Shown here: positions 57,920 through 64,000 of the stretch, piece after piece
How the letters are laid out: the number at the start of each line of letters is the position of its first letter
Position numbering within the stretch: the stretch's first letter is position 1
Source of the DNA: Agelas oroides
Lineage: Eukaryota; Porifera; Demospongiae; Agelasida; Agelasidae
Length of the DNA: 64,000 bases
Assembly: GCA_949130485.1 (NCBI GenBank)
Contig: OX422184.1
Location: 5,122,155 to 5,186,154, forward strand
Direction of reading: 5' to 3'
Program-made: the position numbers and the translations under genes
The notes under the pieces: generated by a model
Told to the model about the DNA's origin: nothing
Seen by the model: the letters and a program-made list of their open reading frames with translations, nothing else
Database searches by the model: none

Positions 57920-60900
57920 ATACACACACACACACACACACCCACCCACCTCCAACAGTTCTCTCTGCTCCATCCTAGCCTCTTGCAGCTTCTCCTTGGC
58001 TGCCTTGGATGACTGGCTGGCCAGAGCCTGGGCAATGTTGAAGGCTCCATCACGTAACTTGAGCTTCAAAATATACTCGTCCTGCATCTCCTCAATCTAA
58101 AGTACAGACACAGTCAAACAGTGTAGTGCGAGCCTCTTCAATATACTGTACACACAACTGTGATTTTATATGACTCTTTTCAGACATTCACCATTCAAGG
58201 TCACTATCATGTAGTCTCATTCCCAGGCCTTCCTTGGCTCCAGTTTTTGATCGCTATGCGAAAACAGAAAAGGAAGGCCTGGGAGATCTCATCATGTTTA
58301 ATGACGTCGATATTTGCTTTGGTAGACCGAGGGGAGGGAGAGGGTCCCAGACTGAAAGAACACATTTCATTGCATTTTGCACACGTGTTCTTTGTCCTGA
58401 GCAAGCAGCAAGATCTAGACAACTTGTACATACGATAGTCACAATGTACTACTCTGTTTTGGAGTGAACTAGCTAGTGTTTACAAGAAACCTTGTGGGGT
58501 AGGTGCTCTACCAGGCACCTCTAGTTTTCAACGTTTCAACCACCTCATGAATTATTAATAGAAAGTGACTGACTGTACAAGCAACCTACCCTGTCCTTGT
58601 GGACTTCCAGTGTGCTGTGAAACCAAGGATACACATGTGATGATCAATTCTATGCTCATTTCTGTATGTACATGTACTGAAGCAGTGATAGGAATCTTCA
58701 TGAAAGAATAAACAAGATGTTGATGTTTACCTAAACACAAAGGCAAACAAGTAAACAAATCATATTTTGTTATCATCAACACTCACCGAATCTTCCTCTC
58801 AAGGGACTTGATTTGCTATTGGGTTAAAAACAGTAGAAGAGCAGAATAAAAGTGGTCCAATTTGAGATGGGGGGAGGGGAGGGGGTTCTTTTACATTTAC
58901 ACAAACAATCAATGAGCCACATTTCCCTGCTAGAGGGTACGTCTAGATGTTATGCAGAATCACCCGCTGCACATCTGAAGTCCAGAACTGTGGTAGAGCG
59001 CTCGAACAGATGGTCCAGTGTGTTGTTTTTGCAGTTGGCCCCCTCCCCCCTACATCATCCACCTTGCGTCCACCTGACATCATTCACGTGATAAGTGTTC
59101 CCAGGCCTTCCCCATTTTTCGCTGCTCTTCCGCTTTCGTGTATTATACTAAACGCAAACCAAAGAACAAAAATGGGGGAAGCTTGAGAATGAGGCTAGTT
59201 AATATTACACAAAGTCACCCACTCCTGCAAGAAAGGCAATCAGGTGGCTGCCCTTATCAGTGAACCTTGATCCAAGGCATTACCATGATGGTATGTAGCT
59301 CATAACATGTTTACACAATGAGCAGAGTAGGAATGAGAGGGCCATTGACCCACGCATGTTGAAGAAAAAAAATCCACCATTTCCGTATGCAGATAAACCA
59401 TATGTAGATTTCCCGTGTAGAAATCAAAGATTTTTCCGTTGTGTATTTCGATCGCTGTGCTTGAAGCACCATTCACTGAACTTCCGTTAAGGGCGTGGCT
59501 CAGACATGCTTCGTAGATGCATGAATATCTAATGAGTCTACGAAGCGCATATGAGCCCTACCCTTAACGGAAGTTCAGCGATACAGCACTTTGAACACAG
59601 CGATGCAATCGAAATACGCAACAGAATAATCTTCAATTTCTACACGGGACTGCCACATATGTAGATTTAAGCAAGCATACATCAAATGATGTTGCAGCTA
59701 AGGTGTGTGGGTGTGAACACAGTGAGGTGTGTGTTACTGTACCAAACATGGCACCAGTGTATGGGGTATTAGATTACAAGATGACACCGCATTCCACCTG
59801 TGTCTATTGTTTGTGTAGGAGCCTGGGAGCAAGGTTAGACAGTTGTGTAAATAAAACATTAGAAACAACAGACCAAACAGAAAATAAATACAAGTTAGGA
59901 CAATGTTGTTAGAAAGGTTTGGCTGAGTCCCAGGTGGAATAAGATTGGGCATCAGTTGAACCATGAAGGAGCTAGGAACACTTATAACATGCCTTACAGG
60001 TGAGGGCATAGGATATACGTCTTGTTCATGAATAGTGGACTACCGCAGTGAAGTTTATAAATATCCGTGTAACATTTTAAATAGTCAATTTGTCGACTTG
60101 ACTGTGGTGGTCCACTATTTCACAAACACGTTAGATCCTCCGCAGTACTGGGGGTATCGGTCTGTCAATGTCGCTGACCATACGCAGTGAGACTACGATG
60201 TAGAAAGTGGCCAGCTATCCACTACTGTAACAGTTTGGCAGTAGATCTTCCCAAACAAACTCTCTTGTGTGCGAATATTACTAGTTTTATCATACGTCTA
60301 ACTCACACTAATGTATGGGAGTCAATGGGGAAGCCTTGCAGCTGCAAGCAGTTTATAAAAAGCCGTATTTTTTACAACAAGTCACGCGAGAATCCGTATC
60401 AGGTACTACAAGTCATGTGTGTGCGTCTGAACCTGTAATGAAATTGAAGGTTCGTATGTTAAAATCATTATCACCATAGTACCAAGCTATACCGGAAAAA
60501 ATATCACTCGTTTGTTGCCATTGGCATTGTTACTCGTGCTGCACACTCGTAACAATACAGACGGCAACAAAGTTGTGATATTTTCCGGTATAGCTTTGTA
60601 CTATGGTGATACTTATATAGTAACATCACATTCGCTTTATTACGGACTATGTCACAACCACTGAGTTTGCATACATGACAGTCTCCCACTAATGTAGGGC
60701 TTGCTCAGGATCACCCCCATCTAAATTGGAGTACCATTAAATTAGGATGTGATTTCTACACAAGTATGGTGGGATTGAGTTAATGTAACTGGGCCTGCTA
60801 TCTCAGGCAGCCAAAGCATGCAACCAGTATATTGAGTTACGTGTAGTTTATTGGCACAATTAAAACAGCATGTGTTTGAGAGTAGCCCTAAAATGGTGTC

Positions 60901-62405
60901 AATGGGAAGCTTCAACTGTTTGCATCTACTGAAGGTTTCTGTGTTCACTGGGCGTGTGTTACTCAATCAAAAAGACATTTCTTCTTACTTCCTAAAAGGA
61001 CAGGTTCCTGACCACATTAATCCAATAAGCAAATCCCATAGAAAACTGCCCAATTGAGTTAATACTCAAAGCTGTGAGGTGCCATAATCCACAGATTTTG
61101 CCAGGTTTCTGTGAGTAGCTATATAGCAATTTTTACTCTTACAGCTATTCTTTATGCATGTGGCAGTCCCAGGTAGAAATCACATGTTTACAATTCCATT
61201 GATTTCGATTGCATTATCATGATTGAAGCACTGAGTAGCTTAACTTTAGTTCATACATAATGCATAGATATGTTCATCAATATCTGATTCATCTATGTAC
61301 AAAGGATGTAGGAGCCCCACCATTGACAGAAGTTCAGCAGTACCGTGCTTTAGACACAGCTAGCTGTGCTTTAAAACATCACAACCAATATCTAGCCTCG
61401 TTCTGAGGCCTTCCCACCATCCAGTTTTTGATTGCTTCCAGTCAAGACCATTTTATCACATGAATGACATCAATGTCTAACTAGGTAGACAAAGTTGGGG
61501 GGGGGAGGGGATTGCTGATCGAAAGAACAAGTTGGAAGCCCTTCCTTGTAGTGTCTGTCCAAGTGCTGGAGTTACGAACGTTCGCGAAGCTTACGGAAAA
61601 CTTACCGCTTGTTGTTCGGAACAAAGAATGCGTGCACGAAATGCAATCGGTGATCCCTCCCTACATAGGTAGACATTGACGTCATTCACGTGATAAAATG
61701 GACCAGGCCTTCCCCCTTCATTTTAGCATACTGTAAGCAATCAAAAACTGGACAGTAGGCCTGGGAATGAGGCTAATCAACATCCACAATAGAATAACGT
61801 TTGATTTCTAGATTTCTACGCAGGACTTTCACATATACCATAAAGCAGTGAAGCCGTGTGCGATCACACATCATGAATAAAACCATATTTTTGTATTCTG
61901 AGGTATGTAAGATCAGTCCATATCCTCTAACATCCTTCCTACCCTAGTCACAGACAGCTGAATCATTCTGTCACAGAGGAGTAATCGCTTATACCGACAA
62001 CTATTCTCCCACGTCAAGTGACAGCTGTGTAGTACACAGTGCTATGTGTAACTATGGAATGTACAGCTGATAATTAGAACGAAAAGTACAAATTGAAAGA
62101 TCAGGTTATGCATACGAACAAAGGACAGCTGCACGAAGAGATGGTGCTTTCAAGGAGCTTCTATTGACCTTTTGGATAAGGCCAGCCACCTGTCAGTGAC
62201 TGCATTTTATGCATGAGATAGCACCCCCCATCCCCTGGTCAGCCCAGTGCAGCTAACGAGGTCTGGTATTGGCCAAAATGTGCTCTGCGCAGTGGGTGAC
62301 TTTGCATAACATTTAGGCCTATTTTAGGGAGATGTGGTTCACTGATTGTACATACATACTTAACTATACACACTTGCTTACCTTTTCCAGTTCCATGTAG
62401 TAATT
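41296..62405 (-). CDS. RIPOR/FAM65-family protein, 23 exons, N-terminus not identified
   Basis: Exons in transcript order: 62382-62405, 58787-58815, 58590-58614, 57950-58096, 57464-57527, 56670-56794, 55863-55991, 55264-55322, 53388-53586, 52006-52230, 50794-50947, 49734-49795, 49258-49393, 47934-48211, 46869-47001, 46545-46609, 46272-46365, 45588-45705, 43307-43389, 43119-43165, 42391-42474, 41881-41971, 41296-41456. All junctions are GT-AG and all phases agree, giving 843 residues and TAA. The N-terminal helical region ([18 protein letters not shown], then LKLRDGAFN), the GLVGLGR and WKARCKI region and the [11 protein letters not shown] strand follow vertebrate RIPOR1-3 in order. The C-terminus has armadillo/HEAT-like helices. 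RIPOR proteins bind Rho GTPases and influence cell polarity and migration. The start and first exons were not found and probably lie beyond the right edge. Confidence 0.82.
41563..41690. repeat. Dispersed repeat (ACAATCAATGAACCAC family)
   Basis: ACAATCAATGAACCACACC, GCCTAGATATTATTATCCAG and TCACCCACTGTGCAGGGA recur with variation at 47676-47840, 48250-48330 and 58904-58980, and inverted at 62160-62355. The family is unknown; possibly a SINE or short transposon. Confidence 0.5.
41881..41971 (-). CDS. RIPOR-like exon 22 (armadillo/HEAT-like repeat)
   Basis: Between CCATGCAG and GTAAGG it reads [20 protein letters not shown] and [10 protein letters not shown]. The pattern PxVRxAAxxAL is typical of HEAT/armadillo helices. 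Confidence 0.72.
42078..42136. repeat. (AAAC)n / (AACC)n low-complexity run in a RIPOR-like intron
   Basis: Tetranucleotide AAAC and AACC units form a near-continuous tract. Confidence 0.85.
42391..42474 (-). CDS. RIPOR-like exon 21 (armadillo/HEAT-like repeat)
   Basis: Between TTCTGCAG and GTAAGT it reads [20 protein letters not shown] and CLALCCLG, an alpha-helical repeat with VVRxGACLAL. Confidence 0.78.
42648..43030. mobile_element. Short transposon with GGCGGTTTGG-type ends
   Basis: TTTAAATTTGGCGGTTTGG near the left end is mirrored by CCAAACCGCCATATTTAA near the right. It is intronic, without a gene, and the boundaries are approximate. Confidence 0.5.
43119..43389 (-). CDS. RIPOR-like exons 19 and 20
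   Basis: Exon 19 (43307-43389) starts at the acceptor TTCTCATCTCAG and reads [20 protein letters not shown] then SRWHEFA. Exon 20 (43119-43165) reads [16 protein letters not shown]. The alternative upstream acceptor (TTGTAG) for exon 19 breaks the phase. Confidence 0.72.
43479..43915. repeat. 86/95-bp tandem repeat, five units
   Basis: Units start GCATCAGAGACCCTTCTTGG at 43479, 43565, 43651, 43746 and 43832. Units 3 and 5 carry a 9-base longer variant (GAAAGAGCAGTGTAATGACC instead of GAAAAATGACC). It lies in the intron between exons 18 and 19. Confidence 0.9.
44011..44475. mobile_element. TAGCCTCG-family transposon (intronic)
   Basis: The ends TAGCCTCGTTCCCAGGCGCT are inverted. The flanks GCACTATTAC and GCACTATCAC differ by one base. 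The terminal repeats run through ACTGTTTGAGCATGCGCG. The interior resembles the truncated copy at 51424. Confidence 0.8.
45588..45705 (-). CDS. RIPOR-like exon 18
   Basis: Between TCCCATCACAG and GTGAGT it reads [20 protein letters not shown] and [19 protein letters not shown], helical and acidic. It ends in phase 2. Confidence 0.75.
46272..46609 (-). CDS. RIPOR-like exons 16 and 17
   Basis: Exon 16 (46545-46609) reads [20 protein letters not shown] then ND. Exon 17 (46272-46365) reads [18 protein letters not shown] and [13 protein letters not shown]. Both have clear GT-AG borders and phases. Confidence 0.72.
46869..47001 (-). CDS. RIPOR-like exon 15
   Basis: Between TTTTACAG and GTATGT it reads [38 protein letters not shown] and PTKIEH, a long amphipathic helix. 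Confidence 0.73.
47934..48211 (-). CDS. RIPOR-like exon 14 (Ser-rich)
   Basis: Between ATCTTCTGCAG and GTGGGT it reads [39 protein letters not shown] and, at the end, [18 protein letters not shown] Ser/Gly/Asp-rich disordered part precedes a conserved helix. Confidence 0.75.
48535..49060. mobile_element. TAGCTTCG variant of the TAGCCTCG family (intronic)
   Basis: The ends TAGCTTCGTTCCTGGGCCTT are inverted. The flanks CACTTGTAC (48526-48534) and CACTTTTAC (49061-49069) differ by one base. The inverted ends exceed 90 bases. Confidence 0.82.
49258..49393 (-). CDS. RIPOR-like exon 13
   Basis: Between CCCAAACAG and GTATGT it reads [20 protein letters not shown], later [19 protein letters not shown], Ser/Pro-rich. 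A GT repeat follows the donor directly. Confidence 0.7.
49403..49590. repeat. (GGGA)n / (GGAA)n purine tract
   Basis: Near-pure GGGA tetranucleotides, interrupted twice. On the RIPOR-like sense strand this is a pyrimidine (TCCC)n tract, 10 bases upstream of the acceptor side of exon 13. Confidence 0.95.
49734..49795 (-). CDS. RIPOR-like exon 12
   Basis: It reads [20 protein letters not shown] then K between CACAATCAG and GTAAAA, a coiled-coil-like helix. Confidence 0.7.
49844..50426. mobile_element. TAGCCTCG-family transposon with exact 9-bp TSD, next to exon 12
   Basis: The ends TAGCCTCGTTCCCAGGCGCG are inverted, with AATGGTGTA duplicated at 49835-49843 and 50427-50435. It begins only 48 bases from exon 12 on the acceptor side. 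The interior contains an unassigned ORF-like start near 50070. Confidence 0.9.
50794..50947 (-). CDS. RIPOR-like exon 11
   Basis: It reads [20 protein letters not shown] and, later, [20 protein letters not shown], then R. The acceptor is a tandem CAGCAG, so a one-residue alternative is possible. The donor is GTACCA. Confidence 0.7.
51004..51183. mobile_element. Short transposon with TACCGTATAGCAGGAAA-type ends
   Basis: TACCGTATAGCAGGAAACTT at the left and CTCGAAAGTATATGGTATG at the right are imperfect inverted ends. It is intronic, with no gene. Confidence 0.45.
51424..51890. mobile_element. One-ended TAGCCTCG-family copy
   Basis: The left end TAGCCTCATAGCCAGCC... continues through GTGGCCTGGTATCCACTGTT and GGGGTATTGTATACCATC, matching the sub-terminal part of the helicase-carrying copy near 38.9 kb. 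The later part matches 44.2-44.3 kb. No right end was found. Confidence 0.6.
52006..52230 (-). CDS. RIPOR-like exon 10
   Basis: The 75-residue exon between CACACACACAG and GTGGGT reads [40 protein letters not shown] and [18 protein letters not shown]. It has a Lys/Arg cluster followed by an acidic helix. Confidence 0.75.
52560..53385. other. RIPOR-like intron 9, no exon seen
   Basis: It contains GAAGACTTCTTCTTT and repeated GAAGTTCTTCC-like segments near 53005-53075, and a CA run at 53365-53387 that abuts the exon 9 donor. Confidence 0.4.
53388..53586 (-). CDS. RIPOR-like exon 9
   Basis: Between CTCCTCCAG and GTGTGT it reads [40 protein letters not shown] and [14 protein letters not shown]. 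The donor continues directly into a (GT)n run. Confidence 0.75.
53715..54672. repeat. G-rich minisatellite, about 43-46-bp units, about 20 copies
   Basis: Units follow GGCAGTAGACAGAGTGGGGG plus GAAGGGTGAGAGGGTGGAGG, varying mainly in the G-run length. It lies in the intron between RIPOR-like exons 8 and 9. The opposite strand gives long artefact Pro/Ser/Leu ORFs. Confidence 0.95.
55264..55322 (-). CDS. RIPOR-like exon 8
   Basis: It reads [19 protein letters not shown] (then T with the next exon), corresponding to the vertebrate strand VDINDLGTIKLNLEITW. It is bounded by CTCCTAG and GTAAGT, phase 2. Confidence 0.75.
55863..55991 (-). CDS. RIPOR-like exon 7
   Basis: It reads [20 protein letters not shown], then [20 protein letters not shown] and FPL. 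This matches the FLPLI...IKVTELK...LVGSVSCETKELF pattern of RIPOR proteins, probably a C2-like beta domain. Confidence 0.8.
55992..56500. repeat. (GGGGA)n purine tract with GGAGAA interruptions
   Basis: Pentanucleotide GGGGA blocks alternate with longer GGAGAAGGGAGGAGAGG-type units. On the RIPOR-like sense strand it is pyrimidine-only. Positive ORFs of Glu/Gly/Arg are artefacts. Confidence 0.95.
56575..56669 (-). repeat. (CACCCACT)n repeat: arrayed splice-donor-like GTGAGTGG
   Basis: On the transcript strand the intron begins GTGAGTGGGTGTGGGTGAG and continues with at least eight further GGTGAGTGGGT units. Each contains a donor-like GTGAGT, immediately after exon 6. Confidence 0.85.
56670..56794 (-). 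CDS. RIPOR-like exon 6
   Basis: It reads [20 protein letters not shown], then [22 protein letters not shown]. It parallels vertebrate GLAGFAR...GDQYEIFMKYGRQRWKLRG..I.GN.QSWDGE. Confidence 0.82.
57170..57432. mobile_element. Foldback element (complete inverted arms)
   Basis: The arms run from GTGTGGCAGTTCTGTGTAGA to GGGACTGCCACATAC. They contain TATTCCGTTGCGTATTTCGA and GCGGGGCTCATACAGGCTTC with their complements. The two arms of about 120 bases make the whole element foldable. Confidence 0.85.
57464..57527 (-). CDS. RIPOR-like exon 5
   Basis: It reads [20 protein letters not shown] then N, matching the vertebrate C-x-IE-x-ELE-x-LLGEFSIKM segment. The borders are GACACACAG and GTGAGG. Confidence 0.8.
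57777..57949. repeat. (CACG)n, (CACC)n and (CA)n repeats next to exon 4
   Basis: The tract ends exactly at the exon 4 donor, which on the transcript strand reads GAG|GTGGGTGGGTGTGTGTG. Confidence 0.95.
57950..58096 (-). CDS. RIPOR-like exon 4 (coiled coil)
   Basis: It reads [40 protein letters not shown] and RMEQRELLE. It aligns with the LQRRLRDGA...S..AR..L.E..R segment of vertebrate RIPOR N-termini. The exact 49 codons fit both phases. Confidence 0.85.
58212..58283. mobile_element. Solo hairpin end of the TAGCCTCG family
   Basis: TAGTCTCATTCCCAGGCCTT folds onto GAAGGCCTGGGA, with CCAGTTTTTGATCGCTATGC in the loop. The loop resembles the element at 61393-61775. Confidence 0.55.
58590..58815 (-). 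CDS. RIPOR-like exons 2 and 3
   Basis: Exon 2 (58787-58815) reads QIKSLERKI and exon 3 (58590-58614) TLEVHKDR. Together with exon 1 they match the vertebrate YYDLDKQIK..ER.IR.LE.H sequence. They are very short exons but phase-consistent. Confidence 0.7.
59098..59200. mobile_element. Miniature TAGCCTCG-family copy
   Basis: GTTCCCAGGCCTTCCCCATT and the mirrored AATGGGGGAAGCTTGAGAAT, closing with GAGGCTA, form an element of about 100 bases. The outer left bases are diverged. Confidence 0.5.
59398..59662. mobile_element. Foldback element (complete)
   Basis: It runs from CCCGTGTAGAAATCAAAGAT to CTACACGGGACTGCCACATA. It carries the palindrome CTGAACTTCCGTTAAGGGCG and its complement, and TTTCGATCGC mirrored by GCGATGCAATCGAAATA. 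Confidence 0.85.
60468..60616. mobile_element. Hairpin element (TATCACCATAGTAC arms)
   Basis: TATCACCATAGTACCAAGCT then ATACCGGAAAAAATATCAC is mirrored as GTGATATTTTCCGGTATAGC, giving arms of about 50 bases around a loop of about 45. Confidence 0.8.
61145..61850. mobile_element. Degenerate foldback element split by a TAGCCTCG-family insertion
   Basis: The left part (TGTGGCAGTCCCAGGTAGAA, later GGAGCCCCACCATTGACAGA) and the right part (AATAGAATAACGTTTGATTT to CAGGACTTTCACATA) fit the foldback family. The insertion at 61393-61775 lies in the right arm. Confidence 0.65.
61393..61775. mobile_element. TAGCCTCG-family transposon inside a foldback element
   Basis: The ends TAGCCTCGTTCTGAGGCCTT and (inverted) TAGCCTCATTCCCAGGCCTA carry CCAGTTTTTGATTGCTT. 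The flanks ACCAATATC and ATCAACATC agree at seven of nine positions. Confidence 0.7.
62382..62405 (-). CDS. RIPOR-like exon 1 of those seen
   Basis: A 24-bp exon reads NYYMELEK between TCTCCTACAG and GTAAGC. It is accepted because it extends the family match (YYDLDKQIK) in phase. Further upstream exons were not found in the 1.6 kb to the edge. Confidence 0.6.
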
Positions 62406-63969
62406 CTGTAGGAGAAAGAAACATGAATGATGAATGATGGTCAGATCCAATTACTGCAGGCTGAATGAGTGTCTGGAAAATGCAGGACAACAAACCACAG
62501 ACTAAAATGTGAAAGTGTCGAGATGATGGTCGCAGTGCCAGACAGCCTGGCTGTTGTAATCTATGGCATTACTGTTAGGCAGTGAGATTGTGGTTTGGGG
62601 GCAAGGTTAATATTACTATTGGGATATTCCTTGTTCGTGAATCATGTTTTTAGCCCACTTGTAATCTGTGATCTGACAATTTTTTTATTCCGCATTTTCC
62701 AGTCACTGGCTCTAATCTTGACTTATTGTTGGCCGACTGAAAGGAAGACACCTTGCTCATCTGTTTTAATTAGTAGGGTGTCCACCTTAGAGCAGCTTCA
62801 CTGCACAATACGTACCCAAGTCCACCCAGCTCTCCATCGCTTGCAGTATGATAAAGCGGAAGAGGGCGTGGTATCTTTTCTCACGTGAGTGACATTAGGA
62901 TGGTAGAAATGGTGTGTCTCAGAACAGCACAAAGAGGGAAGGTACTAGGTAACACTGTCTAGCTAGTGAGGGGAAACTGCCATACACACCCAAGCATTGA
63001 GTGTGTTGATCAATATGCAAGGCATGAGGCGATACTAGACCTACGTAGCAGGTAAACATGGACGGAACATCAGTGAATTTTGCCATCATCCCTGGCTGTA
63101 CGATCGACACTAAGAAGTCTGGACGTCAGAAATTCCATCTCACCGTATATACTTGCGTTTTTGCTGTACAAACAATAAAATAACAATTTTGTTTTTACGT
63201 GTATGAATCAATCAGAGGACATCTTTTTTCTCCCAGAAAAGGGGGTGTACGAATTAATACGTAGCGTGTAAGAATTATTAGAAATTTATGGTATCTGAAT
63301 CTGAACATGCTCTCAGAAATTACTATACTTACAACTAACACATACTTTTAGTTAACTCCCCAACACAGTGGATTGAGAACCACATTGGCCATAGTAGCTT
63401 TGGTCGCGACACTTAAATTAATATTTGTGGCCCTCTTTTAGCCACACAGCCATTTCAAATGCAGTTACATGAGTACATTCCACGGAAATTTTCCACTTAA
63501 TATAGTATACTGCCTGGTGAGATGGTCTTGGTACAATGTACTTTGTCCACTAGTGCAAGCGACGAAAACCTCAAAATCTCTTGTAGCCTCATTCCCAGAC
63601 CTTCCCACCATCCCCAGTTTTCGATCCCTTGTGATATACGCAAAAGATGAGTTGAAGCGTTTGTGACTGGGATCAAGAGTTTTGATCAGCAAAAAGTGTG
63701 CTTGATCACTTGACCATTCCTTTCTTGATCACTTGATTGCTTGATTTACAGTGGTTCAAAGGTCAAATTGAAGGTGTATGTTCTTGATCTGTTGATTTTG
63801 CAGTTCGGAGGTCACCTTGATTCCTTGATTGGCTCTCAAAAAGGGCTTTGATTCCTTGATTCAATTTTGATCCCGGTTGCAAATGCTTCAACATGGGACA
63901 TATAAGTGACTACCCCTCGTTATACAAAAGCTTTACTTTGCTATCTAAAGATATAATGTGTCAATCCTG
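62406..63969. other. Stretch without a recognised gene
   Basis: It contains the dispersed repeat shared with 26200-26470 (63060-63295) and a one-sided TAGCCTCATTCCCAGACC end at 63584. If the RIPOR-like gene continues, this is intron. Confidence 0.45.
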
Positions 63970-64000
63970 GATAGAACTCGAATATTATTCCGTCACGTAT
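63970..64000. mobile_element. Start of a further foldback copy, cut by the window edge
   Basis: TAGAACTCGAATATTATTCC and GTCACGTAT match the outer arm of the copies at 57 and 59 kb (AGAAATTGAACATTATTCC). Confidence 0.5.

Noticed and set aside
57624..58100. His/Thr and Cys/Val repeat ORFs
   Set aside because: Translations of (CA)n and (CACG)n; only 57950-58096 on the minus strand is an exon.

Overview
The window looks like a metazoan nuclear genome, most likely a sponge or another early-branching invertebrate. The reasons are small exons with GT-AG introns, a 2A-led signalling gene of a type known from sponges and echinoderms, and dense short inverted-repeat transposons. This taxonomic call is inference; no marker gene was seen. 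All exon models were read by eye from splice signals and reading-phase agreement, with no transcript evidence.

Layout. 1-3.6 kb holds a minus-strand tyrosine-recombinase-type (DIRS/Ngaro-like) retrotransposon: a gag-like CCCH protein followed by RT-RNase H, broken by one stop codon and running off the left edge. 5.7-7.4 kb holds a minus-strand Ig-domain transmembrane receptor whose tail exon is split by a transposon. 8.1-8.9 kb is a 5'-truncated LINE 3' end. 10.4-29.4 kb (+) is the most interesting locus: eight exons that join in phase into about 1160 residues. In order these are a hydrophobic leader ending in a perfect 2A ribosome-skipping motif, a Lys-rich linker, a complete CXXC zinc finger spread over three exons, a Roc/COR-like P-loop GTPase and a death-like domain. 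29.7-35.1 kb is repeat-rich, with a decayed Penelope-like RT. 35.3-36.6 kb is an intronless ankyrin-patatin (iPLA2-like) gene broken by a frameshift. 41.3-62.4 kb (-) is the 3' part of a RIPOR/FAM65-family gene: 23 exons, all in phase, 843 residues. It continues beyond the exons seen here, probably off the right edge.

Mobile DNA explains most of the rest. One family (ends TAGCCTCGTTCCCAGGC, each end itself a hairpin, 9-bp target duplications) has at least eight near-complete copies, including a nested pair and a copy carrying the N-terminus of a RecQ-like helicase. A second family (CAGKGGCGGATC ends, 5-bp target duplications) has three complete copies. A foldback family lies at 37, 57, 59 and 61 kb and at the right edge. 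RIPOR introns carry long purine/pyrimidine tracts, a minisatellite and GT-rich repeats that abut splice donors.

The 2A-CXXC-GTPase-death gene would couple a recoding or dual-targeting leader to a DNA-binding module and a death-fold signalling module in one polypeptide. I know of no described protein with this architecture, but could not search.
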